Counted from the first letter of the stretch, positions 16,080 to 25,113 are shown. The stretch is 59,304 nucleotides of DNA from Gemmatimonadaceae bacterium (GCA_024710705.1 JANJUF010000087.1:1-59304), one strand, 5' to 3'. Program-made: numbers and translations. Notes: a model not told the origin generated them from the letters alone.

Positions 16080-19000
16080 ATGCCGACTCGCCTGATCGAG
16101 TGGTCGCTGAAGCGTCCTTTCCTGGTCGTGATGCTCACGGTGCTTGCCGCGGCCGCCGGCATTCGCGCCATCCGCCAGACGCCGCTCGACGCCCTGCCGG
16201 ACCTCAGCGATGTGCAAGTGATCGTGCAGACAACCTGGTCCGAACAGGCGCCACGCATCATCGAGGACCAAGTCACGTACCCGATTGCGGCCGAGCTCCT
16301 GCGCGTACCCGGCGCGCGCACGGTACGTGGCTATTCGTACTTCGGCATCTCGTTCGTATACGTGATCTTCGAGGATGGCACGGACCAATACTGGGCGCGG
16401 AGTCGCGTGCTCGAGACGCTGAGCGCCATCGGCGGACGGCTGCCGGAGGGCGTGACCCCCAGCCTCGGCCCCGATGCCACCGGACTGGGCTGGGTCTATC
16501 AATACGCGGTGCTCGACACCACCGGACGCTCCTCGCTGGCCGACCTGCGCACCCTGCAGGACTGGACGCTACGGTACGCCCTCACGGCGGTGCCCGGCGT
16601 GGCCGAGGTGGCGTCGATCGGTGGATTCGAACGGCAGTACCAGGTGGATGTGGATCCGACGCGTCTCCTCGGCCTCGGGATCCCCGTCACGACGGTGATG
16701 GACGCCATCCGCGAGGCCAACGCCGACGTGGGCGCGATGGTGCTCGAGCTCGGCGAGCGCGAGTTCATGGTGCGTGGGCTCGGCTATTTGCGGTCGGTGC
16801 AGGACATCGAGCAGGTCGTGCTGGGGGCCACCGCGACGGGCACTCCGATCCGTGTCCGCGACGTGGCGAGGGTCTCCGAGGGGCCGGCCGGGCGACGCGG
16901 CGTAGCCGAACTCGATGGCCGCGGCGATGCCGTGGGCGGCATCGTCGTGATGCGCAGCGGGGAGAATGCGCTGGAGACCATCGCCCGGGTCAAGGCACGA
17001 CTCGCCGAGCTGGAGCCGTCGCTGCCGCCCGGGATCGTCCTCAAGCCCGTGTACGACCGCAGTGAGTTGATCCGGCGCTCGATCGCGACCCTGCGGCAGA
17101 AGCTGGTCGAGGAAAGCCTCGTGGTGGGCCTGGTCTGCGTGATCTTCCTGCTGCATGCGAGCTCGGCCTTGGTGGCTCTCCTCACGCTGCCGATCGGGAT
17201 CCTGATCGCCTTCGTGGCGATGCGCGGCGTCGGGGTGGGTGCCGACATCATGTCGCTGGGCGGCATCGCGATCGCCATCGGCGCGATGATCGACGCGGCG
17301 ATCGTGATGATCGAGAACCTGCACAAGCACTTCGAACGCCGCGTGATGGCGATGCCCGGGGCCGACGCCGCTGCCCGCTACGTGGACACCGGCGTGCTGA
17401 GTCGCCACGAGCGCTGGGAGGTGGTGCGTGAGGCCTCGCGCGAAGTCGGCCCGGCGCTGTTCTTCTCGCTGCTCATCATCACGGTGTCGTTCCTGCCGGT
17501 CTTCGTGCTCGAGGGACAGGAAGGACGGCTCTTCCAGCCGCTCGCCTACACCAAGACCTTCGCCATGGCAGCGTCGAGCCTGCTGGCCGTGACGCTGGTG
17601 CCGGTGGCGATGGGGCTGTTCATCCGCGGCCGCATCTACCGCGAGATGGCGAACCCGGTGAACCGCTGGTTGGTCACGCTCTACCGACCCTGCATCACCT
17701 TCGTGATGCGCCACCGCTGGCCGTTGATCGCCGTCACGGCGGCGTTGGTGATCGTGTCGTGGATCCCGTGGAAACGGGTCGGCTCGGAGTTCATGCCACC
17801 GTTGGATGAGGGCTCCATCCTCTACATGCCCACGACGCTGCCGGGCCTGAGTGTGGCGGGCGCCCGCCACCTCCTGCGACTGCAAGACTCGTTGATCCTG
17901 ACCGTCCCGGAAGTCGAGACTGTCTGGGGGAAGGCCGGGCGCGCCGAGACGGCGACCGACCCTGCCGGTTTCGACATGTTCGAGACGACCATCACCCTGC
18001 GGCCCCCACGCGCCTGGCGTCCGGGGATGACGATGGAGCGGATTGTCGCCGCGCTCGACTCGGTGGTGCGTATCCCTGGCGTGACGAACTCGTGGACGAT
18101 GCCGATCCGCGCGCGCATCGACATGCTGGCGACCGGCATCCGGACCCCGGTGGGCGTGAAGGTGTTCGGCCCTGATCTCGCCGAGCTCGAGCGCATCGGC
18201 CGCGAAGTGGAGGCCGTCGTGCAGGGCGTGGCAGGCACGCGCAGCGCATTCGCCGAGCGCGCGGTGTCGGGCTATTATCTCGACATCGCCATCGACCGCG
18301 AACGGGCGGCGCGCTACGGCCTCAACGTGGGCGACGTGCAGGCGGTGATCGCGTCGGCCATCGGCGGGGTGACCGTCACGCAGACCGTCGAAGGGCGCGA
18401 GCGTTTCGGCGTGCGCGTGCGGTACCCGCAGGAACTGCGCGAGAGTCCGGAGCAACTTGCGGCCGTGCTCGTCCCGATCGGGATGGGTGGAGCGGAGCAG
18501 GTGGCGCAGATTCCGCTCGGACAGGTGGCGACCATCACGCCGGTGGCCGGCCCGATGGTCGTGCGCACCGAAGGTGCCCAACCCACCTCGTGGGTCTACG
18601 TGGACGTCGTGGGCCGTGACATCGGCGGCTATGTCGCCGAAGCGCGCGCGGCGGTCGCCGCGCAGGTGACGCTCCCGCCGGGATATCGGATCGAGTGGAG
18701 TGGGCAGTTCGAGTTCATGGAACGCGCCCGCGCAGCGATGCGGGTGGTGATTCCGACCACGGTGCTGGTGATCGCGCTGTTGCTTTACCTCAACTTCGGC
18801 CGTGTCGGCGAGACGCTGATCGTGCTGCTCTCGCTGCCCTTTGCCCTCGTGGGCGGACTGTGGTTCATCTGGCTACTGGGCTACGACTGGTCGGTGGCGG
18901 TGGCGATCGGGTTCATTGCGCTGGCCGGCGTCGCGGCCGAGACCGGTGTCGTGATGCTCATCTACCTCGACCACGCGTGGGCCGCGCGCGTCGCGAATCA

Positions 19001-19298
19001 CAGTGGCACCCCACCACTCTCGGCGCTGTACGAAGCCGTGATGGAGGGAGCGGTGGAGCGCGTGCGGCCGAAGCTGATGACGGCGGTGGCGACGATGGTG
19101 GGCCTGTTGCCGATCCTCTGGTCCGGTGGCACGGGGGCCAGCGTCATGAAGCGCATCGCCGCCCCGATGGTCGGCGGGATGGTATCGTCCACGGCGCTCA
19201 CGCTGCTGGTGATCCCGGCGGTGTGGTCGCTGTTGCAGGAGTGGCGGATTCGAGAGGGTCGGTGGCGGGACATGATCTTCAACGCGGAGGAAAGATGA
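16080..19298 (+). CDS. cusA: heavy-metal RND efflux pump CusA/CzcA-like
   Basis: A 1072-residue inner-membrane proton antiporter. Twelve helices are expected, with two large periplasmic loops. The TM4 segment GGIAIAIGAMIDAAIVMIEN is the HME-RND signature with the proton-relay Asp. EFMPPLDEGSILYMPTTLPG and MPIRARIDMLATGIRTPVGV match CusA (monovalent copper/silver) better than CzcA, including the Met residues around the binding cleft. Length matches the family (about 1045-1070). It lies 8 nt after the adaptor stop. It pumps metal from periplasm or cytoplasm through the CusBC conduit. Substrate assignment to Cu/Ag is from motif similarity. Confidence 0.92.
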   Translation: MPTRLIEWSLKRPFLVVMLTVLAAAAGIRAIRQTPLDALPDLSDVQVIVQTTWSEQAPRIIEDQVTYPIAAELLRVPGARTVRGYSYFGISFVYVIFEDGTDQYWARSRVLETLSAIGGRLPEGVTPSLGPDATGLGWVYQYAVLDTTGRSSLADLRTLQDWTLRYALTAVPGVAEVASIGGFERQYQVDVDPTRLLGLGIPVTTVMDAIREANADVGAMVLELGEREFMVRGLGYLRSVQDIEQVVLGATATGTPIRVRDVARVSEGPAGRRGVAELDGRGDAVGGIVVMRSGENALETIARVKARLAELEPSLPPGIVLKPVYDRSELIRRSIATLRQKLVEESLVVGLVCVIFLLHASSALVALLTLPIGILIAFVAMRGVGVGADIMSLGGIAIAIGAMIDAAIVMIENLHKHFERRVMAMPGADAAARYVDTGVLSRHERWEVVREASREVGPALFFSLLIITVSFLPVFVLEGQEGRLFQPLAYTKTFAMAASSLLAVTLVPVAMGLFIRGRIYREMANPVNRWLVTLYRPCITFVMRHRWPLIAVTAALVIVSWIPWKRVGSEFMPPLDEGSILYMPTTLPGLSVAGARHLLRLQDSLILTVPEVETVWGKAGRAETATDPAGFDMFETTITLRPPRAWRPGMTMERIVAALDSVVRIPGVTNSWTMPIRARIDMLATGIRTPVGVKVFGPDLAELERIGREVEAVVQGVAGTRSAFAERAVSGYYLDIAIDRERAARYGLNVGDVQAVIASAIGGVTVTQTVEGRERFGVRVRYPQELRESPEQLAAVLVPIGMGGAEQVAQIPLGQVATITPVAGPMVVRTEGAQPTSWVYVDVVGRDIGGYVAEARAAVAAQVTLPPGYRIEWSGQFEFMERARAAMRVVIPTTVLVIALLLYLNFGRVGETLIVLLSLPFALVGGLWFIWLLGYDWSVAVAIGFIALAGVAAETGVVMLIYLDHAWAARVANHSGTPPLSALYEAVMEGAVERVRPKLMTAVATMVGLLPILWSGGTGASVMKRIAAPMVGGMVSSTALTLLVIPAVWSLLQEWRIREGRWRDMIFNAEER

Positions 19299-19774
19299 TG
19301 GGACTCAAGGACGTGGCGGCGATGGCAGTGTGCGCGCTGGTGTTTCCGCTGGCACTCGAGGCACAGGCGGGGGCGGCTCGGGACCGTGCGCAGGTCGAGG
19401 CGGTGGTGCGGGCGGCGTATGCGCACAGCGAGGCTGGGAACCTCTCGGCGCTCGACACGATCTACACTGCGAACGCGACCATCATCGAGGGCGCGGGGCT
19501 GGATCGCAGCTGGGTGAACTACCGCGACCATCATCTCGCCCCGGAGCTGAAGGAGTTCAAGGATTTCCGGTATCGGCCTTCGGATATCGAGGTCACGGTG
19601 GAGGGCGACCAGGCGTGGGTGATGTTCCGCTACGCGCTCGCCGCAACGATGGGGGAGCGGACGATCGACAACGTCGGGCGCGGCACGATGATCCTGCAAC
19701 GGGTCAACGGACAGTGGCGCATCCGACATAGCCACACGAGCAGCCGGGCGCGGCGCGCGAGCGATGCGCCGTAA
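19295..19774 (+). CDS. secreted SnoaL/DUF4440-like protein
   Basis: A 159-residue protein with a signal peptide (AMAVCALVFPLALEAQ) and an NTF2-like domain: VEAVVRAAYAHSEAGNLSAL, TANATIIEGAG, then MFRYALAATMGERTIDNVGRG and the final QRVNGQWRIRHSHTS strand. ATG 19295 overlaps the pump stop by 4 nt and its own stop lies inside the next gene, so it is embedded in the copper operon. His residues in RDHHLAPEL and IRHSHTS could bind metal, but this is speculation. No enzymatic role can be read. Confidence 0.8.
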   Translation: MMGLKDVAAMAVCALVFPLALEAQAGAARDRAQVEAVVRAAYAHSEAGNLSALDTIYTANATIIEGAGLDRSWVNYRDHHLAPELKEFKDFRYRPSDIEVTVEGDQAWVMFRYALAATMGERTIDNVGRGTMILQRVNGQWRIRHSHTSSRARRASDAP

Positions 19775-21158
19775 CCCCGCGCGTGCGCTGCGGACGGGCC
19801 TCGGCGCGGCGCTCCTGCTGGCGGCAGCCGCCGCACCGGCGCTGGCGCACGGCGCGCTGCGCCGCAGCACGCCAGCCGCCGGCGCACGGGTGACAACTCC
19901 CCTCAGCACCGTGACGCTGGAGTTCACCGAGGCAGTGGAGGCACGGTTCGTGCGGATCGTGCTCCGCGACTCGGTGGGGCTCGTCATCGAGCGTCCCACC
20001 ATCGATCTCTCGGCCGACCGGAAGACCGTCACCGTTCGCGACACGGCGCTGGCCGTCTTGCGTGGTACGGTGGAACTGCACTGGACCATCACCGGAGCGG
20101 ACGGGCATCCGGTGGAGGGACGACTACGATTCTTCGTGGACGCGCCCGCGCCGATGGACAGCACGCCGCCATCGGTGGATACCAGCGCGCTCGCGCCCGA
20201 ACGGTACGGCTCTCAGCCCGTGGCTGCGGGGGGCGGGAGCTCCACGGCAGCGTGGGGGCGCGTGGACGGACCGGCAGCGTGGGTGATTCGGTGGCTGCAG
20301 TACGTCGCGCTGCTCGCTGTGGTTGGCGGATGGGCGGCGCTCGTGCTGGTGCTGCCGCGCGCACGGCAGCAGCTCGCCGTGGGGGCGACAGCCGATACGC
20401 TCGACCTCATCGAGCGCCGAACGCTGCGTGTCGGCACCGTCGCAGCGGCCACCCTGGCGGCCGCGCTCGTCCTGCGCTTTCTCGCCCAATGCTCGGCGCT
20501 CGGCGTCAGCGACGCTGCGGGGCTGCGCGACGTACTGGTGGCGACGAACGTCGGGCGGGGACTGATCGTCACGATGGTGGGAGCGCTCTTCTCGCTGACG
20601 CTGTCCCGGCAAGGTCGTGCGCCGGCGGCGGCGATCGGCGTAGCGGTGGGCCTGCTGGGGATCGGCGCGGCGGCGATGGGGCACGCGATGGCGGCGACCT
20701 CGGCGGCGGTGGCGGTCGGCACCGGAGCCCTGCACGTCATCGGCGCCGGCGCGTGGATCGGGACGTTGAGCTGGTTGGTCGTGGTGGCGCTCCCCGCATT
20801 GCGTGCCGATGGTGCGCTGCGCGCGGTCGTGGTCCGCGCGTTCAGTGCCGTCGCGCTGGTGGCCGTGGCAGTGGTCGGATTGAGTGGCGCCGCGAATGCC
20901 TGGCGCTATGTCGGGTCGTTCGACGCGCTCGTGCACTCGGACTATGGGCGGATGCTCATCGCCAAGGTGGCTGTGCTCTCAGCCGTCGCGCTCACAGGGC
21001 TGTACAACTGGCGTGCGGTGGTCCCGCGCGTGGGGAGCGTCGCCGGGGGAAGCCGGCTTCGGGCGAGTGCGGCGGTGGAACTGGTCGTGGCGCTGATCGT
21101 GCTGGCGGTGACGGCGGGGCTGGTGGTGTTGCCGCCCGTGGGGCTGAGCGGGCTCTGA
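19764..21158 (+). CDS. CopC-CopD fusion (YcnJ-like) copper protein
   Basis: A 464-residue protein. After a signal peptide, the mature N-terminus starts AHGALRRSTPAAGA, where the first His and a later His in GADGHPVEGRLRFF form the Cu(II) site of CopC domains (about residues 28-128). A linker leads to a CopD domain with about eight helices (about 165-460), including RFLAQCSAL, GHAMAATSAAVAVGTGALHV and NWRAVVPR. Such fusions take up copper or supply it to periplasmic enzymes. It starts 11 nt inside the previous gene, so the Cus efflux and Cop import genes are one operon. Export and import in one unit suggests periplasmic copper buffering. Confidence 0.9.
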   Translation: MRRNPARALRTGLGAALLLAAAAAPALAHGALRRSTPAAGARVTTPLSTVTLEFTEAVEARFVRIVLRDSVGLVIERPTIDLSADRKTVTVRDTALAVLRGTVELHWTITGADGHPVEGRLRFFVDAPAPMDSTPPSVDTSALAPERYGSQPVAAGGGSSTAAWGRVDGPAAWVIRWLQYVALLAVVGGWAALVLVLPRARQQLAVGATADTLDLIERRTLRVGTVAAATLAAALVLRFLAQCSALGVSDAAGLRDVLVATNVGRGLIVTMVGALFSLTLSRQGRAPAAAIGVAVGLLGIGAAAMGHAMAATSAAVAVGTGALHVIGAGAWIGTLSWLVVVALPALRADGALRAVVVRAFSAVALVAVAVVGLSGAANAWRYVGSFDALVHSDYGRMLIAKVAVLSAVALTGLYNWRAVVPRVGSVAGGSRLRASAAVELVVALIVLAVTAGLVVLPPVGLSGL

Positions 21159-21277
21159 GTCGCCAACGGCCGGCGCGGCGGAGGTCCGCTTGACGGCTCG
21201 GGCAATTGGCCGTATGGATACCCGGGTCCAACAGACCCTCCGAGGGCGTTCACCTCGAGGTTCCGCACGGAGGCCAC

Positions 21278-22066
21278 ATGACCGATCCCGTTGCCGCGCA
21301 GGAGTCGTTGGAAGCCGTCCTCAAGGATGAGATCATCCGGATGTATCAGGACGTCGCCGAGCATCCGCAGTCGGAGTTCCACTTCTTCCACGGGCGCGCG
21401 GCGGCCGAACTGTTTGGATATGCGCCCGAGTGGCTCGATCGGGCGCCGGTCGGTGCGCTGGAATCGTTCGCCGGAGTCGGGAATCCACATCTCCGGAGCG
21501 GGGTGCGCGAAGGCGAGACGGTCGTGGATCTCGGGAGCGGCGCCGGGCTCGATGCCATCATCGCGTCGTGGAGCGTCGGCGCGACGGGCCAGGTGATCGG
21601 CGTGGATCTGAACCCGGCCATGTGCCTGAAGGCGCAAGCCCACGCGGCAGCCTCCGGGACCAAGATGGAATGCCGTGAAGGAAGGATGGAGGCGATTCCC
21701 CTTCCCGACGCGACCGCCGACGTGGTCATTTCGAATGGTGTGATCAACCTGTCGTTCCAGAAACGGAAGGTGATCCAGGAGGTGTTCCGCGTCTTGAAGC
21801 CTGGAGGCCGCCTCTCCTTCACCGACATCGTCAGCGCGAAGCAGCTCTCCCAGTCCATCGTCAACGATCCCAAGCTCTGGGCCAGCTGAATTGGGGGTGC
21901 TCTCCTGGAAGGAGAGATGTTCAGGTTGCTGGAGGAAAGCGGCTTCACCCGCGTCCGCTCCGTCGTGGTGCCTGGGTTCCGGTTCCGGAAACAGGCGACG
22001 CAGAACTCGGCGGAAGCGTATGGAGTGAAGGCCGTGCTGTTCACGGCAATGAAACCCACCGGCTGA
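21278..22066 (+). CDS. ArsM-like SAM methyltransferase, probable selenoprotein (TGA at codon 204)
   Basis: Read straight through an in-frame TGA (21887-21889) this gives a 262-residue methyltransferase. Motifs are the SAM-binding LDLGSGAGLDAII-type segment (here VVDLGSGAGLDAI), GVDLNPAM, and the ArsM-family VVISNGVINLSFQK and EVFRVLKPGGRL. The stop-codon position is the conserved Cys of the ArsM motif xxC-IGGAL (WAS-TGA-IGGALLEGEMF); after it 58 further codons in the same frame keep family-like sequence and end at a normal TGA. No frameshift is needed. A SECIS-like hairpin follows the TGA. A good GGAGG lies before ATG 21278. The Cys of the SNCVINL motif is Gly here and no other arsenic-binding Cys is evident, so the substrate may not be arsenite. 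The DUF4395 gene follows by 37 nt. Confidence 0.75.
21890..21919 (+). promoter_or_regulatory. candidate bacterial SECIS element
   Basis: Directly after the in-frame TGA, 21900-21906 (CTCTCCT) and 21910-21916 (AGGAGAG) form seven Watson-Crick pairs around a GGA loop. Seventeen nucleotides separate the TGA from the first loop G. The accepted bacterial SECIS model asks for a stem-loop with a G in the first two loop positions about 16-37 nt after the UGA, and this fits. It would direct Sec insertion by SelB. Confidence 0.65.
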
Positions 22067-22103
22067 CAGGATCTCGGACGATCGGAGGCGCGAGGAGAAC
22101 AGC

Positions 22104-22604
22104 ATGCAGCGAATACTTTCGTCCTCGACCCGTCGCCGCCTCGACATCCAAGGCTTCGAGCGCTACGCGGATGCGGACCTCGCGCCAGTGGCGCCGTGGC
22201 TTCGATTGGCGTTCGCGCTCTGCGCCCTGATTGCCGGCATCGGCACCGTGTTCGCATCGCCGCTGCTCCTGCTCGTGCTCGTCCCGATTGCAGCGCTCGC
22301 GGCGATCCTGCCGGTGCACCCGTTTGACCTCATCTACAACCATGGTCTTCGCCGGCTGACGGGGACAGGACCGCTGCCACGGCGAGGCGCCCCGTCGCGC
22401 TTCGCCTGCGGACTGGGGGCAGTGTGGCTTGTGGCGACGGCGTGGCTGTTCGCATCCGGGTATCTGACGGCCGGCTACGTGCTCGGCGGCGTCCTGACTG
22501 CCGTCGCGGCCCTGGTCAGCACCACCGACATCTGCGTGCCGTCGCTCGTCTTTCGCAGCGTATTCGGGTTTCCACCGCGTCGAGGGACGTCCAGCGACAG
22601 GTGA
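22104..22604 (+). CDS. DUF4395 membrane protein
   Basis: A 166-residue protein with four hydrophobic helices. Family signatures are HPFDLIYNHGLRRLTGTGPLP, RFACGLGAVWL, GYVLGGVLTAV and a final TTDICVPSLVFRSVFG, the usual DUF4395 pattern including the conserved Cys near the end. The function is not known; these proteins are often encoded with redox or sulfur-handling genes. It follows the ArsM-like gene by 37 nt on the same strand, so the two are probably one operon; it may carry a thiol partner for the Sec residue (inference). Confidence 0.8.
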   Translation: MQRILSSSTRRRLDIQGFERYADADLAPVAPWLRLAFALCALIAGIGTVFASPLLLLVLVPIAALAAILPVHPFDLIYNHGLRRLTGTGPLPRRGAPSRFACGLGAVWLVATAWLFASGYLTAGYVLGGVLTAVAALVSTTDICVPSLVFRSVFGFPPRRGTSSDR

Positions 22605-22682
22605 TGGCGATCGAATCCGGTGCGGTGCGACTGCGTTCACTGACCGTCAGCGCGACACGACCAGCGTGCGCACGATCTCCCC

Positions 22683-23438
22683 TTACACCGTCGTATAGCC
22701 CCCATCGACCAGGTAGTACCCGCCCGTGATGAACGAGGCCTCGTCCGAAAGCAGGAACGCGACGAGCGACGCGACTTCAGCGGGCTGGCCAAGGCGGCCC
22801 AACGGATGCTTCGCCTTCAGTGCCTGCCGGAACTCCTCTGGCAAGCCGCCCAGGAGTGGCGTCTCGATGTACCCAGGGCCAACACTATTGATGCGGAGGC
22901 CCTTCGGCCCGTACTCAGCCGCGGCGTTGCGGGTGAGGCCCACCACGCCGTGCTTCGCCGCCGTGTAGGCGCCGTTGCCGATCGCCGCCACGGAGCCGTG
23001 GATCGACGCCATGTTGACGATGGCACTCTTGGCCGCACCGGCCTTGAGCATCTCGGGGATCTGATAGCGCATCCCGTAGAGCACGCCGTTGAGGTTGATG
23101 TCGATCACGCGCCGCCAGTCGGCGAGGTCCACTTCGCCGGCGGGTGCCGCGGCACCGCCGATACCGGCGTTGTTCACCGCGTAGTGCAGCGCGCCGTGCG
23201 CCTTCACCACCGCGGCGACCACGCGCTCGTGGTCCTCCGCCTTCGCGGTGTCGTGCTGCAGGGCGGTTGCCACGCCGCCCGCGGCGACGATCTCGCGCGC
23301 CACGCGCTGAGCCGCCTCGAGCTTGATGTCAGTCAGGACGACCTTCGCCCCGCGCGCGGCGAGGAGCTTGCCGATGGCCTCGCCGAGGCCCGATCCACCA
23401 CCCGTGATGAGGGCGACCTTGCTGTCGAATCCGTGCAT
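22683..23438 (-). CDS. SDR-family oxidoreductase
   Basis: A 251-residue classical short-chain dehydrogenase. Seen are the Rossmann GGGSGLG, the NNAG motif, the catalytic YTAAK, Ser in the MASIHGS strand, and the C-terminal GGYYLVDGGYTTV. NAD(P)-dependent oxidation or reduction of a hydroxyl or keto group; the substrate is unknown. ATG 23438 has an 'aggaggcag' RBS; the longer frame upstream has none. It is the last gene of a four-gene minus-strand set (DoxX, NADPH oxidoreductase, dioxygenase, SDR) linked to a MarR regulator. Confidence 0.88.
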   Translation of the reverse strand: MHGFDSKVALITGGGSGLGEAIGKLLAARGAKVVLTDIKLEAAQRVAREIVAAGGVATALQHDTAKAEDHERVVAAVVKAHGALHYAVNNAGIGGAAAPAGEVDLADWRRVIDINLNGVLYGMRYQIPEMLKAGAAKSAIVNMASIHGSVAAIGNGAYTAAKHGVVGLTRNAAAEYGPKGLRINSVGPGYIETPLLGGLPEEFRQALKAKHPLGRLGQPAEVASLVAFLLSDEASFITGGYYLVDGGYTTV

Positions 23439-23491
23439 ACTGCCTCCTGTGTTGACCTGCGATTGACCTACCAGATCCGCTGACGCCGCGC

Positions 23492-24430
23492 TCAGTGAGC
23501 TACGATGCGCACGCGGGTTTCCCAGGGATCCGTTGCGATGGCTTCGCCCTCCGCGGGCGCCTCCACCGTGCTGCCTTCGCGCGTCAGGCTGTCCGTGATC
23601 GCACGAACATCCGACTCCACAGGCACTCGAATCGTCCACTCAAGCAGTCGTGCCTCCGTTGCGGAGGCGGGCCGCGCCTGCGGTCCAGCCCAGAGATTCG
23701 TCCCGAGATGATGGTGGTATCCACCGGCGCCGAGGAACAGCGCACCGGGATAGCGCCAAGTCATCCGGTCGAAGCCCAGTCCTTCGGAGTAGAACGACGC
23801 CGCACGCGCGAGGTCGCCGACGTGCAGGTGCACGTGGCCGATGACCGTGCCAGCGGGCATGCCGCTCCAAGGTTCAGCTCCTGCGGCGGCCACCAGCGAC
23901 GGCACATCCACTGCATCGGTCGCCAGCATCAGCTCACGACCGATGCGCCGCCACGTTTCGCGCGGCCGATCGGCGTACACCTCGATGCCGAGCCCATCGG
24001 GATCGGTGAGGTAGAAGGCCTCACTGACCAGATGGTCGCCGGCGCCGGCGCGTACGTCGAGATCGGCCAAGTGCCGCACGAAGCGGCCGAGTGCCGCGCG
24101 ATCCGGTACGAGGATCGCGAAGTGATAGAGGCCCAGCCGTCCCCGCGGCGCCGGCGCGATGCCCTCCTTCGCCTCGAGCCGCACAAGCACCTGATCGTGC
24201 CCGTGGGCCGCGAGGGCCGTCGAACGCTCCGTGCGCTCGACGACGCGAAGTCCGAGGACGTCGACGTAGAACCCGAGGGACAGCGCGAGATCCCGTACCT
24301 GCAAGCGGACCTCACCGAGTCGCGTCGCGTCCGGCAGGCGGTATCCCTTCGGCGCCTCGCCATAGCTCCCGGGCAGGGCGAGTTGCGGCGCGGCGCTGGC
24401 GCCAAAGAGGTCCTTCGTCGTTGCTGCCAT
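23492..24430 (-). CDS. VOC-family ring-cleaving dioxygenase (CatE/MhqO-like)
   Basis: A 312-residue protein made of two glyoxalase/VOC modules (about 35-150 and 180-300). The second has GHVHLHVGDLARAASFYSEGLGF and the loop GGYHHHLGTNLWAG, and the first ends DPDGLGIEVYADRP; the His/His/Glu pattern of extradiol-type dioxygenases (CatE, MhqO) is therefore present. Such enzymes open catechols or hydroquinones using Fe(II) and O2. ATG 24430 follows 'ggaggaccc'. The order next to DoxX and MarR is that of quinone-stress operons. The substrate is inferred. Confidence 0.82.
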   Translation of the reverse strand: MAATTKDLFGASAAPQLALPGSYGEAPKGYRLPDATRLGEVRLQVRDLALSLGFYVDVLGLRVVERTERSTALAAHGHDQVLVRLEAKEGIAPAPRGRLGLYHFAILVPDRAALGRFVRHLADLDVRAGAGDHLVSEAFYLTDPDGLGIEVYADRPRETWRRIGRELMLATDAVDVPSLVAAAGAEPWSGMPAGTVIGHVHLHVGDLARAASFYSEGLGFDRMTWRYPGALFLGAGGYHHHLGTNLWAGPQARPASATEARLLEWTIRVPVESDVRAITDSLTREGSTVEAPAEGEAIATDPWETRVRIVAH

Positions 24431-24467
24431 TGGTCGGGTCCTCCATTGCACGCGTGCGTGCGTTGGT

Positions 24468-25103
24468 TCAGGCCGCGGGGCGGACGAGCCGCCACGCGGT
24501 GCCGAACCCTGAGTTCAGCCGGAACTGCAGCGTGATGCCGAGCAGGGCCATCGCCTCCAACTGCCGAGCACGATCCAGGGCGCCGACGTCAACCGCCGTC
24601 AGGCCGCCGGACGTGACGAACTCGGCCACCGTGGCCTTCGCCGCCTCGTCATCGCCGGCGATGAGGACGTCGAGCGTCTGACCGGCCACCTGCCCGGCGA
24701 CGAGCGTGCCGGCGAAGGTGGTGTTGAACGCCTTGACCAGCTTGGTGCCGGCTGGCAGTTGCTTGCGAAGTTGCTCGGCCGCCGAGCTACCGGCCGGCGT
24801 CACGAGATCGCTGTACGTGTCGTTGAGCGGGTTGGAGATGTCCACCACGATCTTGCCGTCGAGTGACGCGCCCATCTGGCCGACGATCTTGAGCGTGCCT
24901 TCGTAGGGCGTAGCCAGCACGACGATGTCGCTGCTGGCGATGGACTCGCGGACGTCAGCGGCCACGGCGACGCCGAGCTCGCTGGCGAGCGCCTGGGCCT
25001 TGCTAACGTCTTCGTCGTGTAGGGTGACGTGGTGCTTGCCCGCGAGTGCGCGGGTGGCGATTCCACGTCCCATGTTGCCGGTGCCAATGATGAGGATCTT
25101 CAT
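24468..25103 (-). CDS. NADPH-dependent F420-reductase-like oxidoreductase
   Basis: A 211-residue protein beginning ILIIGTGNMGRGIATRAL, a Rossmann motif typical of the NADP oxidoreductase/F420-dependent (COG2085) family. The segments VVLATPYEG, IVVDISNPLND, and LVKAFNTTFAGT then GDDEAAKATV follow the family order. Members reduce F420 or other low-potential acceptors with NADPH, or are of unknown redox function. It is encoded 10 nt after the DoxX gene in the MarR-linked operon, so a role in quinone or electrophile reduction is likely but not shown. Confidence 0.85.
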   Translation of the reverse strand: MKILIIGTGNMGRGIATRALAGKHHVTLHDEDVSKAQALASELGVAVAADVRESIASSDIVVLATPYEGTLKIVGQMGASLDGKIVVDISNPLNDTYSDLVTPAGSSAAEQLRKQLPAGTKLVKAFNTTFAGTLVAGQVAGQTLDVLIAGDDEAAKATVAEFVTSGGLTAVDVGALDRARQLEAMALLGITLQFRLNSGFGTAWRLVRPAA

Positions 25104-25113
25104 GGGAGTGCTC

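Noticed and set aside
16569-18581. Long minus-strand ORF of 670 codons opposite cusA
   Set aside because: It is a His/Arg/Asp-rich shadow of the RND pump typical of high-GC coding DNA; no domain or RBS.
21890-22066. Frameshift or nonsense pseudogene explanation for the ArsM-like gene
   Set aside because: The frame is the same before and after the TGA, the codon stands at a conserved Cys and a SECIS-like hairpin follows; recoding explains all three. It cannot be fully excluded without sel genes.
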